A DNA stretch of 64,000 nucleotides from Lineus longissimus (taxonomy: Eukaryota; Nemertea; Pilidiophora; Heteronemertea; Lineidae). This document shows, one piece after another, positions 1 through 12,900 of this stretch (positions within the stretch are counted from its first letter, which is position 1; the number at the start of each line of letters is the position of its first letter). The stretch is from contig NC_088312.1 of assembly GCF_910592395.1 (NCBI RefSeq), positions 4,898,001 to 4,962,000 on the forward strand, written 5' to 3'. Under the pieces are notes generated by a model that had not been told where the DNA came from, searched no databases, and saw only the letters and a program-made list of their open reading frames with translations. The position numbers and the translations under genes are program-made.

Positions 1-951
1 ATTGATTTATTATACATTGCTTTTGAAATTTTGCACGCGATTTAAAGTTGTGAACATCAGCTATAGTCGTGCTTAATGAGGTAAAGCCATTGTGCATGGA
101 CACAACTTACAATGTATTTGAATATCAGTCACGCTATACTGTTATAAACTGTTAAGTCATTCTTCAGTTATATTGTGAACAAATGAAACTGCTCGTATAT
201 GATAAAATAAAAACAACGAAAGTTTGCTACAACAATTTTATTAAATCATTCATGGTGAAAATATTATTTCTGCGTTATAAATCATAGTGCATATGTTTTC
301 ATCGATTTTTCTACAGTATATGGTTTGGCGATTCGAATCAATATACCAATTACGGGCCACCGGAAATTGACAACCAGACTCTCGGAAGTTCCTGGCGGTT
401 CAAAATGAAGGGATAAACCGATTTTAGATCGTTGAAAAGGACTTCATTCGCCCCTCAATTCCTCGACCACCCTCAAACGATTCCATTGAGTCTAAACTGT
501 CAATTTCCAGCGGACAGTAACCGGAAATGTTAGTACACTCTATCAAAAAGTCGGAAACTTCGATAGCCGCCACAAGAAAGAGTCGAGGCAAAAATCGGGA
601 ACATCTATTTTGCCATTCCGACGAAAAAGGAATGTACATACATACAAGCGCCAAAAATCTATATTTTTTTGTACAAAATGTTGAGCTTTATATATATCAT
701 TCGAAATATCTATGTTAGTATGGACGGAACGAAATACATGTATTAGTACAACATGCAACAGAAAACAAATGTACTATTATATAGATTATCTCTAATGTAT
801 ACTTGCAGAAAGGATGCCAAAATATCTAAATACATAGTGAAAAATTAATCGTACATAATCCTGCTGTATAATGTTCTCAAGGAACGGTTACAATGAAATG
901 AACCCAGTTATCAGGTCATAAAAAACCAAGACCACGCGCCTGTCAAAACGA
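1..951 (-). other. 3' flank / putative 3' UTR of the giant repeat gene
   Basis: AT-rich DNA without a convincing coding frame on either strand. It lies just downstream of the stop codon of the giant minus-strand gene, so part of it should be that gene's 3' UTR. A minus-strand AATAAA hexamer (tttatt on the plus strand) at 237-242 is a possible polyadenylation signal about 710 bases past the stop. I see no RNA gene or transposon here. Confidence 0.4.
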
Positions 952-3900
952 CTAACGGTTACTAGTCTTCAGCTTCTTCGCCCTCCACACGGGGTTCACT
1001 CGCTTCTCAGAGTTTTCCAACTTAGTGTTGAACTGGGGTCCCTGGGCGCGAAGATTCACCACATCCTTCTCGGCGATACTCACCGGAGCAAGCCTCGGCG
1101 GCGGCTTTCGCTTCGGCTGACCAAACATGGGCGATTTCTTGGACTTCTTCTCCTTCATGATCAGAATGTTGACATCAAGGGGCACGGGAGTTGGGTTCTT
1201 TTTCTTACCTTTCCCAAAGTCCATGACATTTGCCTCACCTTGAAGAGTCACGTGCAGACGCCCTTTCTCAACGTAAGCAGACGACTTTATCGGCTTTGGA
1301 AGACTCCCGGCTTTCCTGTCTTCGCGACCGGTTTTCTTACTGTTTGAATCTTTTGCTGCCTTTTTCGCCTTCTGCTTGGGTTCTGATCCTAAAGGTGGAA
1401 GAGCTTTCTTATTTTGCGGGGAAGGCGAATCGGCAACTCTTTCGTCTCTCGGCGTCAGTTCCTCATCTGTCGTCTGCCATGCGTTCAGAGAATTCACGGA
1501 GTCCATCGTGCGCTCTCTGTCTCCGATCGGTGGGAGAACGTGGTAGTGTGCCCCTCGGAGGTTCAGGGAGCTGTTCGGCCGGCTGTCGTCCCCTGTCGGT
1601 GTGGGTGACCGTTTGAGTGGGGTGCCTGACCTGGATGCAGCCGGCGTAGTCGCCCGAGATAGCGGTGTCCCATTTCGAGACAATGTTCTGTCGGTGGGTG
1701 GCGGAATTTTGTCATCGTTCAATTCCTCCTCTGCTTTATCTTCGAAATCAGACTCGTAGCCATCATTATGAGCTTCGATATTTTCTCTAATATCACCATT
1801 ATCTTGGACTACATCGTTTCCAATGATCACACCATTTGTTTCGGCATCATCATCCTCGTCTTGCGTAATAGCTTCCTCTTCTTTTCGTTTCGAATCGAAA
1901 TCGTCCCAATCGCCAAATGGATCTTCCTTAGATTCTGTAACGTCATGAGTAGATTCCGTTATTTCTTGAGTTTCTACAGTCTCTTTCACTGTGGTTTTCT
2001 CATCAACCTCCAGAGCACTATCCCTACTTTCTGGAGTATCAACGTCCCCCTCAGCAACGGATTCTTGTCTGCTGGTATCATCTCCTTTAGAAACCTTGTC
2101 ATTTTCAACTCCACTATCTTTATCTTCCAAAATGACATGGTCCCCATTCTCACTCTGCACTACTATTGAATCAGCTGGACTAGCTCTATCGTCCACACCA
2201 TCATCGGGCCCGGTTCTGGCAACAACATTGAAATGTTCAGCATCATTGATCTCATCTTCAGCAGCAGCTAAAGCGACATCTTCCCCCAAGTTATCCCCAT
2301 CATCACCTTCTCCACCATCGACCTCCTCTGCCGTTTTGAATTCCACATCTCGCTCTATCTCGTCATCTCTCGTGTCATGACTACGATTACCAACTTCTGC
2401 CCCGTCTACCCCAAATTCCTTTTCCGATTCAACTGGATCCAACTCGACCACAGCTTCTTTTTCAGTTTCATTATCGTCTGCTATCATGTCTACCTTGACC
2501 TCATTATCCTCATTGCTACCCTCAGCTCCCTGGTGATCAACCGCATCTTGAGCAATTGGACCATTGTCGCCATCATGTTCTACTCCCGATCCTGGAGGGC
2601 TTGTTTGATCCTCTGCATTATCGTCCTTCATCCCAGTATCATCTTCCTGTTCGAACTCAACAATATCTTCTGCATTGTTAACATCTTCAGCTTCAGCTTC
2701 ATCTTGGTCAAAAGTTACCGTTTCATCGCCCGCCAGGCTATTGTTGTCTGCTGCAGCCGCATCACTCGCTGCATCAACATCATTTTGGGCAACAGTGACC
2801 GATTCATCCTCGGCTACGCTTTTGTTTTCTGCTACAACAACACCATTTGCAGTATCAATTTCAACATCAGCGTCATCACTTTGTCCTTCTTCTTTCACAG
2901 CGTCGTCGAACTGATCCTCACCTAATACTGCCTGTGATTCAACGTCTTCTGATTGATCGACAACAACATCGGCAACGTCTTCTATTTCAGCCTCAGCAAT
3001 GTTTGGCACCGGGCCAACATCAATCACATTTTCATGGCCTACTTCTTTTTCTTGCTCATCTACTTCCACAGTTATTCGGGTTTGTTCTTCATCGTTCTCC
3101 AGAGTTTCAGCTGAGAAACCATCCTTTTCAACACCTTGAACTGATCCCCCTTCCTCAAGTGTTATGTTCTGGTCTATCTCTGGATCGTCTGCAGGAGAAA
3201 TATCATCCGCTACAATAGCCGTTTCTGCATTGTCATCATCCACTGTTTGTTCTAGATCATTCCCCGGATCGGCAGCTAACGAATCTTCCCTTTTCACGTC
3301 TTCGTTGACATTGCCGGTATCAACGGATCCTTCCTCATCTTGAGCTGTTGTCTGCTCAATCTCTGGTTCAACTGCCGGCGGATTTTCATCATTATCAGTG
3401 GTTCCATTATCGCTTTCTGCAGCATCGCTTTTTTTTGAGGCAGTATCCATACCATCGTCCCGTTCAGTTTCTACATCACTCTCATTGGTCTTTTCAACAT
3501 CAGCAGCTATATCCGCCGATTCTAGTCCTTCTGTCACTTTATCATTTTCTACTTCGTTTTCAAGTTCATCACCGTCTTGAGAATCTCCGGCGGGTCCTGT
3601 GCCAACTGCCGCAACGGAACCAGCACTCTCATGTTCAAGTAAGATAGGAAGTGACTCACCCTCTTCAGATTCTGGAGTATCCTCAGTAGCCTTGACCTCA
3701 ATCTCCTCTGCGTCCTTGACCTTGGACAGGTCCTCCTTCTCCTCCTTAATGAGCGTGACCTCTGCGTTATCACCTGTCTCTGCTACAATGTCACCTGCAT
3801 CGTTGGAATCAGCATTATTGATAACTTCCTGGGAAGTTTCATCCACTGTTTCTCCTTCAGCCAGTGTCTCATTTTCACCAGTTTGTTCACTATTTACATC

Positions 3901-6900
3901 ATTTTCGCCCTCTTTCTTTCCATCTCCTACCACTTCTGCCCCAACCACAGCCGCAGTTTCGTCCTCTGCTTGATGTATTGCATCCTGAGTCAGCTCTACT
4001 ACAGAGTTGCTTAATGTACTTTTCTCCGGCTGAGGCGTTGTATTTTCAACAGTGTCCGTAGCATTGTCACTCTGCTCATTCAGTTCATTAGAACCGTCTT
4101 TTTCTACGCAAGTTTGCTCAATATTCGCCTCCAAAACCGTTTTATCATTACCATCTTTAGTATAAGTTTCATCAGAAACTACCCCACCTTCATTAAGAGT
4201 ACCTTCTAATCCACTGTCGATATTGTTTTCCTCCATCGTAGTATCTCCACTGACGGGCCTGTCATCTTTATCACCGGGCGCAGAAGTTTCCAATCCGCTG
4301 TCACTTTCCTGCGACGTATCCGCCTCACTATTTGTTATCACAGTCACTTCAGCATTATCCACTTGAGCATCTCCCGCCAAAACAGCACTGTTTCGACCAA
4401 TGTCTATTGGGACATCTTGGTCAGTATCCTGTCCCGTATTCTCAATGTTAGTGTCTTTGACCTCATCATCAACAGGTGGTATGATATCCGAATCTTTGGT
4501 GATTTCTTTCACATCCTCACCGTCTAAATCCACTTTATCATGTTCAGCACTCATGTTTATAGTAGTGCGGGTCTCTATATCATTGTTTTCCTCGTTTTCC
4601 GGTGTCATATCAACAGCTTTTTGCACACGCACTCCATCGCCTGCGTTTCCAAACGATTCGTCACTCGATGACAGCGAAAGGCTACCCTCCACAACACTCG
4701 AATCTTTGTGGCCTCCCATGACAACGGGCGATGTGGTTCTACCTCCTGGAGCCCCCGAAACAATATTTTCATTGGCATCGCTATCCTCCGCCTGGTTATT
4801 GTATTCTGGGCCATTTAATCTAACGGTACCGGCAGAAAAGGTTGCACGAGTATTGGTAATTTCAATCGTACTGCTGCATGGATCAATAAATTCCATACTA
4901 ACATTTTCATTATTTTCACCTTCAACATCAACATATTTATCGATAAGTTCACTGGCCTCGTGGTCTAGGATAATAGCATCAACAGTTATTTCATTTTCTG
5001 TAACATTGTCGTTGTTCCAGTCAGGCTCGAGCATTGTTTTCATTTCTGGTGGCCCGGTGTGGTCCACGTCGTCACCAGGACAACTCTTCATCTGGTTTCC
5101 TTCAATGATATCTGTCGCGTTTAGTTCAACATTTTGTCCATCGGTATCCTCAACCTTGGTGTCTCTGAAGTGACTGCCGGCATCTTCAGAGACCAGGATC
5201 TTGTCATGATCGTCGGCGTCAATTGTGTCCTCAACCGTGTAGTCTGCATCCTCAGTGTCCTTAACCTTCTCAAATTTGTCGGTATCCTCCGTGTCCTTTA
5301 CCTTGTCGGTTTTGTGTTCACCCTCTAGGTCCATGTCAACATCGTCTGCGTTCTCTGTGTCCTTGACGTTGTCAACTTTGTCTGCATCCTCTACGCCCGT
5401 GACCTTGACAACACTCTCTGCATAATCTGTGCCCTTAACATTGTCGACATCGTCTGCGATCTCAATGTCCTTGACCTTGTCGACTTCGCCTGCATCATCT
5501 GTGACCTTGATTTCATCTTCAATATTCCTTATTTCAGTATCCGCATCTTCATTTCCGATCGTGCTCTCCGTATATAATGCATCTTTGTCATCAGTGGCAT
5601 GATTGGTGACGACCACCATTGGAATAAGCGTACCACCCCTGACGTGGGTTTCTTCTACAGATTCTTTTCCCTCTTCCGTGAAACCGTGGGAAGTGCTGAC
5701 ACTGTCTGCTGAACTAGCCGAGCCAGCTTCAGCGACCAGACTGGATGATATCTCTGACCTGTCTATGAATGTTTTGTTCTCGGGCGCAATCGCACCATCT
5801 CTTTCTTGGCCTTCGGGTATTTCTTCAGGCATATTGAATTCTCCATACTCTGGGTTGCCTTCGTCATTGTCACGATCCGTCATTACATCACGAGTGCGTC
5901 TTTCTGCAGACGACACACCATAACTTCCCAAGGAACAGCTCTCCAGCGCACTGTCAGTTGTGCTTTCTCCCATGTCATCAATGATGAAGGCCTCATCGTC
6001 TTCATCCTCTATCTCAATCATTGCGGCCCTGGTTGCTGCCTCGACCAACATCTTGACTGTTGCCATGGTTTCATCCATTGCTATGGCGAGTTCACTCCCC
6101 GATGCATCAAGTTCAGTGCGTCCAGAGGTCAAATCGTCATCATTACCAAATCCGCCATCTTGACTTCCTTGAATACCTTCCGGTTCCTCTACGTCTATTT
6201 CTCCCTCATTCAAATCGTTCCCTTTGGCTTCTCTATTCCTTCCAGTATCTTCTTCTCCCTCTTCATAGTGTAGTTCACCAACACTACTCAATTCATCACT
6301 TCCTTCACCATTTGCTTCAACAGACGTGTTTTTATTCTCGAGTAAAGAATTGTCTTGAGTGTTTGCATCTCCTGCGTCAGGGATCACCGCCGTGTTGTTA
6401 TCTCCTAGCAAGTTACTGGCTCTCTTATCCCAGTCAATAACGGCACCGGCTTCTTCATTTCTGAGCATTCTTTCGGTAATGAGAGCTTCATTTATAATGA
6501 CATCGTTTCTTTCTTCTTTGACTGCATCTTTATCAGCCTCAGTGAATAGTTCAGTTTCTACTTCAGCGACGTTCTTAGCGACTGCGCCATTCTCAACTTC
6601 ATCGACGGTGTAATTGTTGACCTTAGTACCCTCATCCTTTCCATCTTCATCGACCACTTCAGTCACTGCATCTTTATCAGCCTCGGTCGCTACTTCATCT
6701 TCAACACCGGTGACATCCTCAGCGACTGCATCATTCTTAACATCGGTGACGACTGCTGTCTTCTCAATTTCAGGGACCACCTCCTTGACTTCATCTATAG
6801 GTACCTCGACTTTAGTGACTTCGTCCTTCTCAACTTCCCCAATGATTGCGTTCTCTACGTCAGTGTCGTCCTCAGTCTCTGCTTCCTTTTTTATTTCATT

Positions 6901-9900
6901 CATTTCTCCAGTGACTGCCTCCTTCGTAGTGTTAGCAACGGATGCTTCCTTCTCAACTTCAGTGACCTCATCCTTCACACCTTTATCGATGTCCTCAGTG
7001 ACTGCATCCTGCTCAGTTTGTGGGACGTCTACATCCTTCTCTGTGTTAGTGACCTCATCCTTCTCAGTGACTGCGTTCTCAACTTCATTGACTTCATCCT
7101 GCCTAGCTTCAGTTACCCCATTCTTCTCACCCTCAGTGACATCGTCAGAAACTGCTTCTTTCTCACTGTCAGCGCAGGCCTCAGGAACTGCATCCTTCTC
7201 AACTTCAATGACTTCATTAACCTCAGCGTTATTGACACCTTTGAATACTGCTACCTTCTCAGCTGCAGTGTCGTCATCGGTCACTTCTTCATTCTCAACT
7301 TCAGTCATAATTTCTTCTTCAACTTCAGTGAGGTCCTTAGTAATTGCATCCTGCTCAGCTTCAGTGTCAGTGACTTCATCCTTCTCAACATCAGTGACCT
7401 TATCGTTTTCGGCTTCAGCAACGTCCCCAGTATCTGTTTCCTTGTCACCTTCAGTGACTTCATCGTTCTCAACATCAGTGACCTTAACGTTGTCAGCTTC
7501 AGCAACGTCCCTAGTATCTCTTTCCTTGTTACCTTCAGTGACTTCATCCTTCTCAAGATCAGTGACCTTATCGTTGTCAGCTTCAGCAACGTCCCCAGTA
7601 TCTGTTTCCTTGTTACCTTCAGTGACTTCATCCTTCTCAACATCAGTGACCTTATCGTTTTCGGCTTCAGGAACGTCCCCAGTATCTCTTTCCTTGTTAC
7701 CTTCAGTGACTTCATCCTTCTCAACATCAGTGACCATATCGTTTTCGGCTTCAGCAACGCCCCCAGTATCTGTTTCCTTGTCACCTTCAGTGACTTCATC
7801 CTTCTCAACATCATTGACTTTATCGTTGTCGGCTTCAGCAACGTCCCTAGTATCTGTTTCCTTGTCAGCTTCAGTCGCCATTTCAGTGATTTCTTCCTTC
7901 TCAACAGCAGTGATGGCTTTCTTCTCGACTTGAGTTGGCGTGTCCTCCTCTTCTTCAGCGACGCCGTCAGTAACTGCTTGATTATGAACATCAGTAGTGA
8001 CTATCTTCTCAACTTCAGTGACTTCACCCTTTTCATCTTTAGTGATGTCCACATTTACTACTTCATTATCTGTGGCTTCCTCAGTGACTTCTTCATTCTC
8101 TACTGCAGGGACTGTATCACTCTCAACTTTAGTGACATCATCCTTCTCAACTTCACTGACCTCCTCAGTAACTAAATCCCCCTCAACTTCAGTGACTGCA
8201 TTATTTTCAACTTCAGCAACTTCATCCTTCCTAACCTCATTGAGACCCTCAGCGACCAAATCGTTCTCAATCTCAGGGGTGACCTCAGTGACTTCATCAT
8301 ACTTATCCTCAGTGACTTCACCCTTTTCAACTGCACTGGCGACCTCCGTGACAGCATTAGCATCACATTTGGTGGTGTTCTCCTTGACAGCATCACCATC
8401 AGCACGAGGTTTCTTCTCATTCACAATTCCAATATCAGGTGTATCTGCGCCCAACGCTTTTTCCTCAACTGGCATTGCGTCTTCACTACTCTCAGATGTG
8501 TCTTCATCGGATGCAAACTCCTCCCCATCCACACTCACGAAAGTTTCCTGTGTTTCAAAATCGCCTTCAGCAATCAGTGAACTAACGCTACTAGTAACTC
8601 TGCTCACCTCCCGAGAAATCTCCTCCTCCACGATTCTGGAGTTCTCACTCAGTTCCTCAGTTGACCTAGTCCGAGTAATTTCGGTCAAATCTTCCTCATC
8701 CGATATCTTTTCCATGCTTTCCTCAGTCATGCTCTTCCGCATATTATCACTTGTCTTCTCAATGCTGGATACACTGGTAGTCTCCGTCACAGTCTCGCCC
8801 AATTCAGTCGATTTCGTGGTCTCTTCTCGTCTAACGACTTTAGAACTCTCTTTCGTTTCTTCAGTTTCAGATACCGTGCAGATCTCTCTTACCTCATCTC
8901 CAACTGAGATAGTCTCTTTTCTTTCTCCTTTCGATGTGATAACCGTAACTTCCTTTGTTTCATCTGTAGTGCTTACTTTACGAACTTTCTTCGTCTCAGC
9001 AATTGCTCTTCCTTCATTTGAGTTATTTGAGTCATTAGTAACAACTTCAGATTCAGCTTCCTTAGCCTTAATTATACATTCCTCCGTATTTCCAGGGTGG
9101 ACTTGATCTCTGGTTTGTTTATCAGCATTAACATACATGTCAACCTCATCCTGAGATACATCATCTTGTGTGGTCTCGACCTCAGCCTCTACCTCTGTTA
9201 TCTCACCTTGAACGGCATCGAGCTCTGTTGCCTCCCCTTGGACGAGCCCTGCATCTGGTATGTCGCCTTGAACGACCCCTGCCTCTGGTATGTCGCCTTG
9301 GACGACCACTGCTTCTGCTATGTCGCCTTGGACGACCCCTGCCTCTGGTATGTCGCCTTGAACGACCCCTGCCTCTGGTATGTCGCCTTGGACGACCACT
9401 GCTTCTGCTATGTCGCCTTGGACGACCCCTGCCTCTGGTATGTCGCCTTGGACGACCACTGCTTCTGCTTCGTCGCCTTGGACGATCCCTGCCTCTGCTA
9501 TGTCGCCTTGGACGACCCCTGCCTCTGGTATGTCGCCTTGGATGGCCTCTGCCTCTGGTATCTCATCTTGGACGGCATCGATCTCTATTGTCTCACCTTG
9601 GTTGGCCGCTGCATCAGGCATCTCATCTTGAACGCCATCGATCTCTGGCATCTCATCTTGGATCTCTGCCTCTTGTTTCTCATCTTGGACGGCGTCGATC
9701 TCTATTGTCTCACCTTGGTCGGCCTCCGCCTCTGGTATCTTGTCTTGAACGGCATCGATCTCTGTTGCCTTGCTTTGGTCTGCCTCTTCCTCTCGTGCAT
9801 CATCTTGGACGGTCTCTGACGCTAGCGTCTCTACTTCAGCGGTCTCTATCTCCGATGTCTCATATTGGACGACCTTTATCTCTGTTTCCTCACATTGGGC

Positions 9901-12900
9901 GGCCTTTATCTCTGGTGTCTCATACTGTACGGCCTCAATCTCCGGTGACTCATCCTCTAAGGTTTCCACCATTGTTGACTCATCTTTGATGGCTTCTTTC
10001 TCTGTTGTCTCATCTTGTTTGTCCTCTTTCTCCGGTGTCTCATCTTGGACATATTCCATCTCTGCTGTTTTGCTTTGGCTGGACTCTATTTCTTGTGATT
10101 CATCTTCGATTGTATCGCACTCTGGCGTCTCCTCTTTGACGGCTTCTTCAACTAGGGCGGCCTCCACTTCAACGTCAGGCACGGACTGATCTTTCCTGAA
10201 ACCGCTATAGACTAGTTCTTTCATTGTCTGCGGATCTCTCACCACAACATCACAGTCGTCAACCCCCAAGGAGATATTAGTCTGACAGTCAACATCACGC
10301 ATTGATACTTTTCCTCTCTGACTCCATCTTTCAAAAGTCAAGTCTTCTGGCAACTCGTGGCCGTCGACTACCTTAACTACGCACTGGACCTGGAGCACGC
10401 CGTCTTCGATATTGTGATAGATGTCAGTGTCGTAGACCTTGTTTTCAGAGAGCTGTGGCAGACTTGCTTTCAGATCTTGCCCGTATTCATTACCAACTGT
10501 GCTCTCAACAGTCAGTTTTTCTGTGGCGGCTTCTAATATCATAATTTGCCTCGGGCTAGATGCCTCTACAACAACGGCTTCAACTTCGTGTTTATCAGCA
10601 ACGGCAGATTCGACTTCAGTTTTAACTTCAGTTTTCTTATCATCATCGATGGTTGCAGCCACTGGCTTGTAATCACTGAATGTTTTCATAGGTTCAGGCA
10701 TGCAGTCAGGAATGGGACCTACAGCTTCTGGTTTGTCTTCCGTAATTGTTGCAACAGCCTCTGTCTTATCATCAGTAATAGTATTCACAGCCTGGGTCCT
10801 GTCATCAGCAAGGATCTCTTCAGCTTCTGTTTTGTCAGCTGTAATGATCACTCCAGCAACGGTCACCTCGTCAGCGATTGACTCTGAGGTTTCTGGCTTA
10901 TCATCAGCAATGGTCTCGACAGCTTCTGTCTTATCATCGGTAATGGCCGCCACTACCTCGGCCTTCTCGTCAGCGATAGTTTCTACAGCTTCTGTCTTGT
11001 GATCAGTACTGATCACCACATCCCCGGTCTCCTTATCAACGATAATCTCCGAAGCTCCTGGCTTATCAGCAGCTATGGTCTCCACAACTTCTGTCTTGTC
11101 ATCGGTAATGGTGTCTACAGTCTCGGTCTCATCATGAGTTACACCTTCTGACGTGGCATCATTGCTGGGCACTACAGCTTCTGTTTTGTCATCGATGAGA
11201 GTCTCTACAGCTTCTTTCTTATCATCAGCCGCAATCTCTGCAGCCTCTGGCTTGGCATCAGAGATAGTTACCATACTATTCGATTCCCTATCAGTGATGG
11301 TCACTGCAGTTTCTTGCTTGTCATTAATGATTGTCTTCAGTGCTCCTGGCTTGTCCTCAGTGATAAACTCCACAGCCTCTGGTGTGCCATCAGCGATGGT
11401 CTCTACAATTTCTGTCGTATCATCGATGATGGTCTCTGGCGCTCCAGACTTCTCATTAGTGAGAATCACCCCAGCTTTTATTTTGTCATCAGTGAAGGTT
11501 ACTACAGCCCTCGTTTTATCATCAATCAAGGGTTTTAGACCTTCTGGCCTGTGACATCTGTTGATCTCTACAGTTTCGTTATTGTCGTCGGTTTTGGTAT
11601 CTAAAGGTTCTGGCTTGTCATAGGCGATAATCTCAACAGTCTCTGGCTTGTCATCGATGGAAGTCTGTAAAGCTTCTGGCTTGTCATCATTGACAGTCTC
11701 TCCAGCTTCTGGGTGGTCTTCGATGGGAGTCTCCATGGGTTCTGGGTTGTCATCAGTGAGAGTTTCTACATCTTCTGGCTTGTCAACGGTGACAGAATCT
11801 GCAGCTTCTGTTTTATCATCAGTCATAGTCTTTACAACCTCTTGTTTGTCATAAGAGGCGGTGGAATCTAAAGCTTCTGGCTTGCCATCGGCGATGGTCT
11901 CTACAGTCTCAGGCTTGTCATCGGTGATGTTCTCCACAGCTTCTGGATTCTCATCGGTGACAGTCTTTGTAGCGTGTGGCTTGTCATTTGTGATAGTCTC
12001 AATAGCGTCTATTTCGTAATCAGTGACGGTTTCTGCAGCCACTGGCTTTTCATCATTAGGTATCTCAGCTGCTTTTGGCTTGTTATCAGTGATCGTGTCC
12101 ACAGCTTCTGGCTTATCATTGGCGGGGGTCTCTTCACCCTCTGGTTGCTCATTAGCGACAGCCTTTACAGCTTCTGATTTGCCATAAGTGATGGTTTCTG
12201 CGGCTCCTGGATCATCATTAGCGATGGTTTCTACTGTTTCTGCGTTGTCATCGGCAACAGTCTCTACAGCTTCTGGTTTATCATCGGTGGCCGTATTTAC
12301 ATCCTCTGGCTTGTTGTCAGTAATGGTTTCTATAACGTCTGGCTCGTCATCAGTGAAAGTCTTTACAGCGTCTGTCTTGTCACCGGTAACAGTCTCAACA
12401 TCCTCTGACTTGTTATGATTGATAGTCTCTACATCGTTTGCCTTGTCATCAGTGAGTGGCTCTACCACTTCTGGCTTGTCATCGATGAACCACAATGCAT
12501 CTTCGGTTGTGTCATCAGTGATAGTCTCTACAGCTTCCGGCTTGTCATCAGTGAGAGTCTCTACAGCTTCTAGCTTGTCATCGGTGAGCGTCTCTACAGC
12601 TTCTGGCTTGTCATCAATGACAGTCTCTACAGCTTTTGCCTTGTCATCAGCTACAATCTTTGCAGCTTCTTCATTATCTGCAGTGTTGGTCACTACAGCT
12701 TCTAGCTTGTCATCGGTAAGAGTCTCTACAGCTTCTGGCTTGTCATCAATGACAGTCTCTACTGCTTTTGCCTTGTCATCAGCGACGATCTCTGCATCCT
12801 CTTCATCGTCAGCAGTGATGGTCACTACAGCTTCTAGCTTGTCATCGGTGAGAGTTTCTATAGCTTCCGGCTTGTCATCAATGACAGTCTCTACTGCTTT

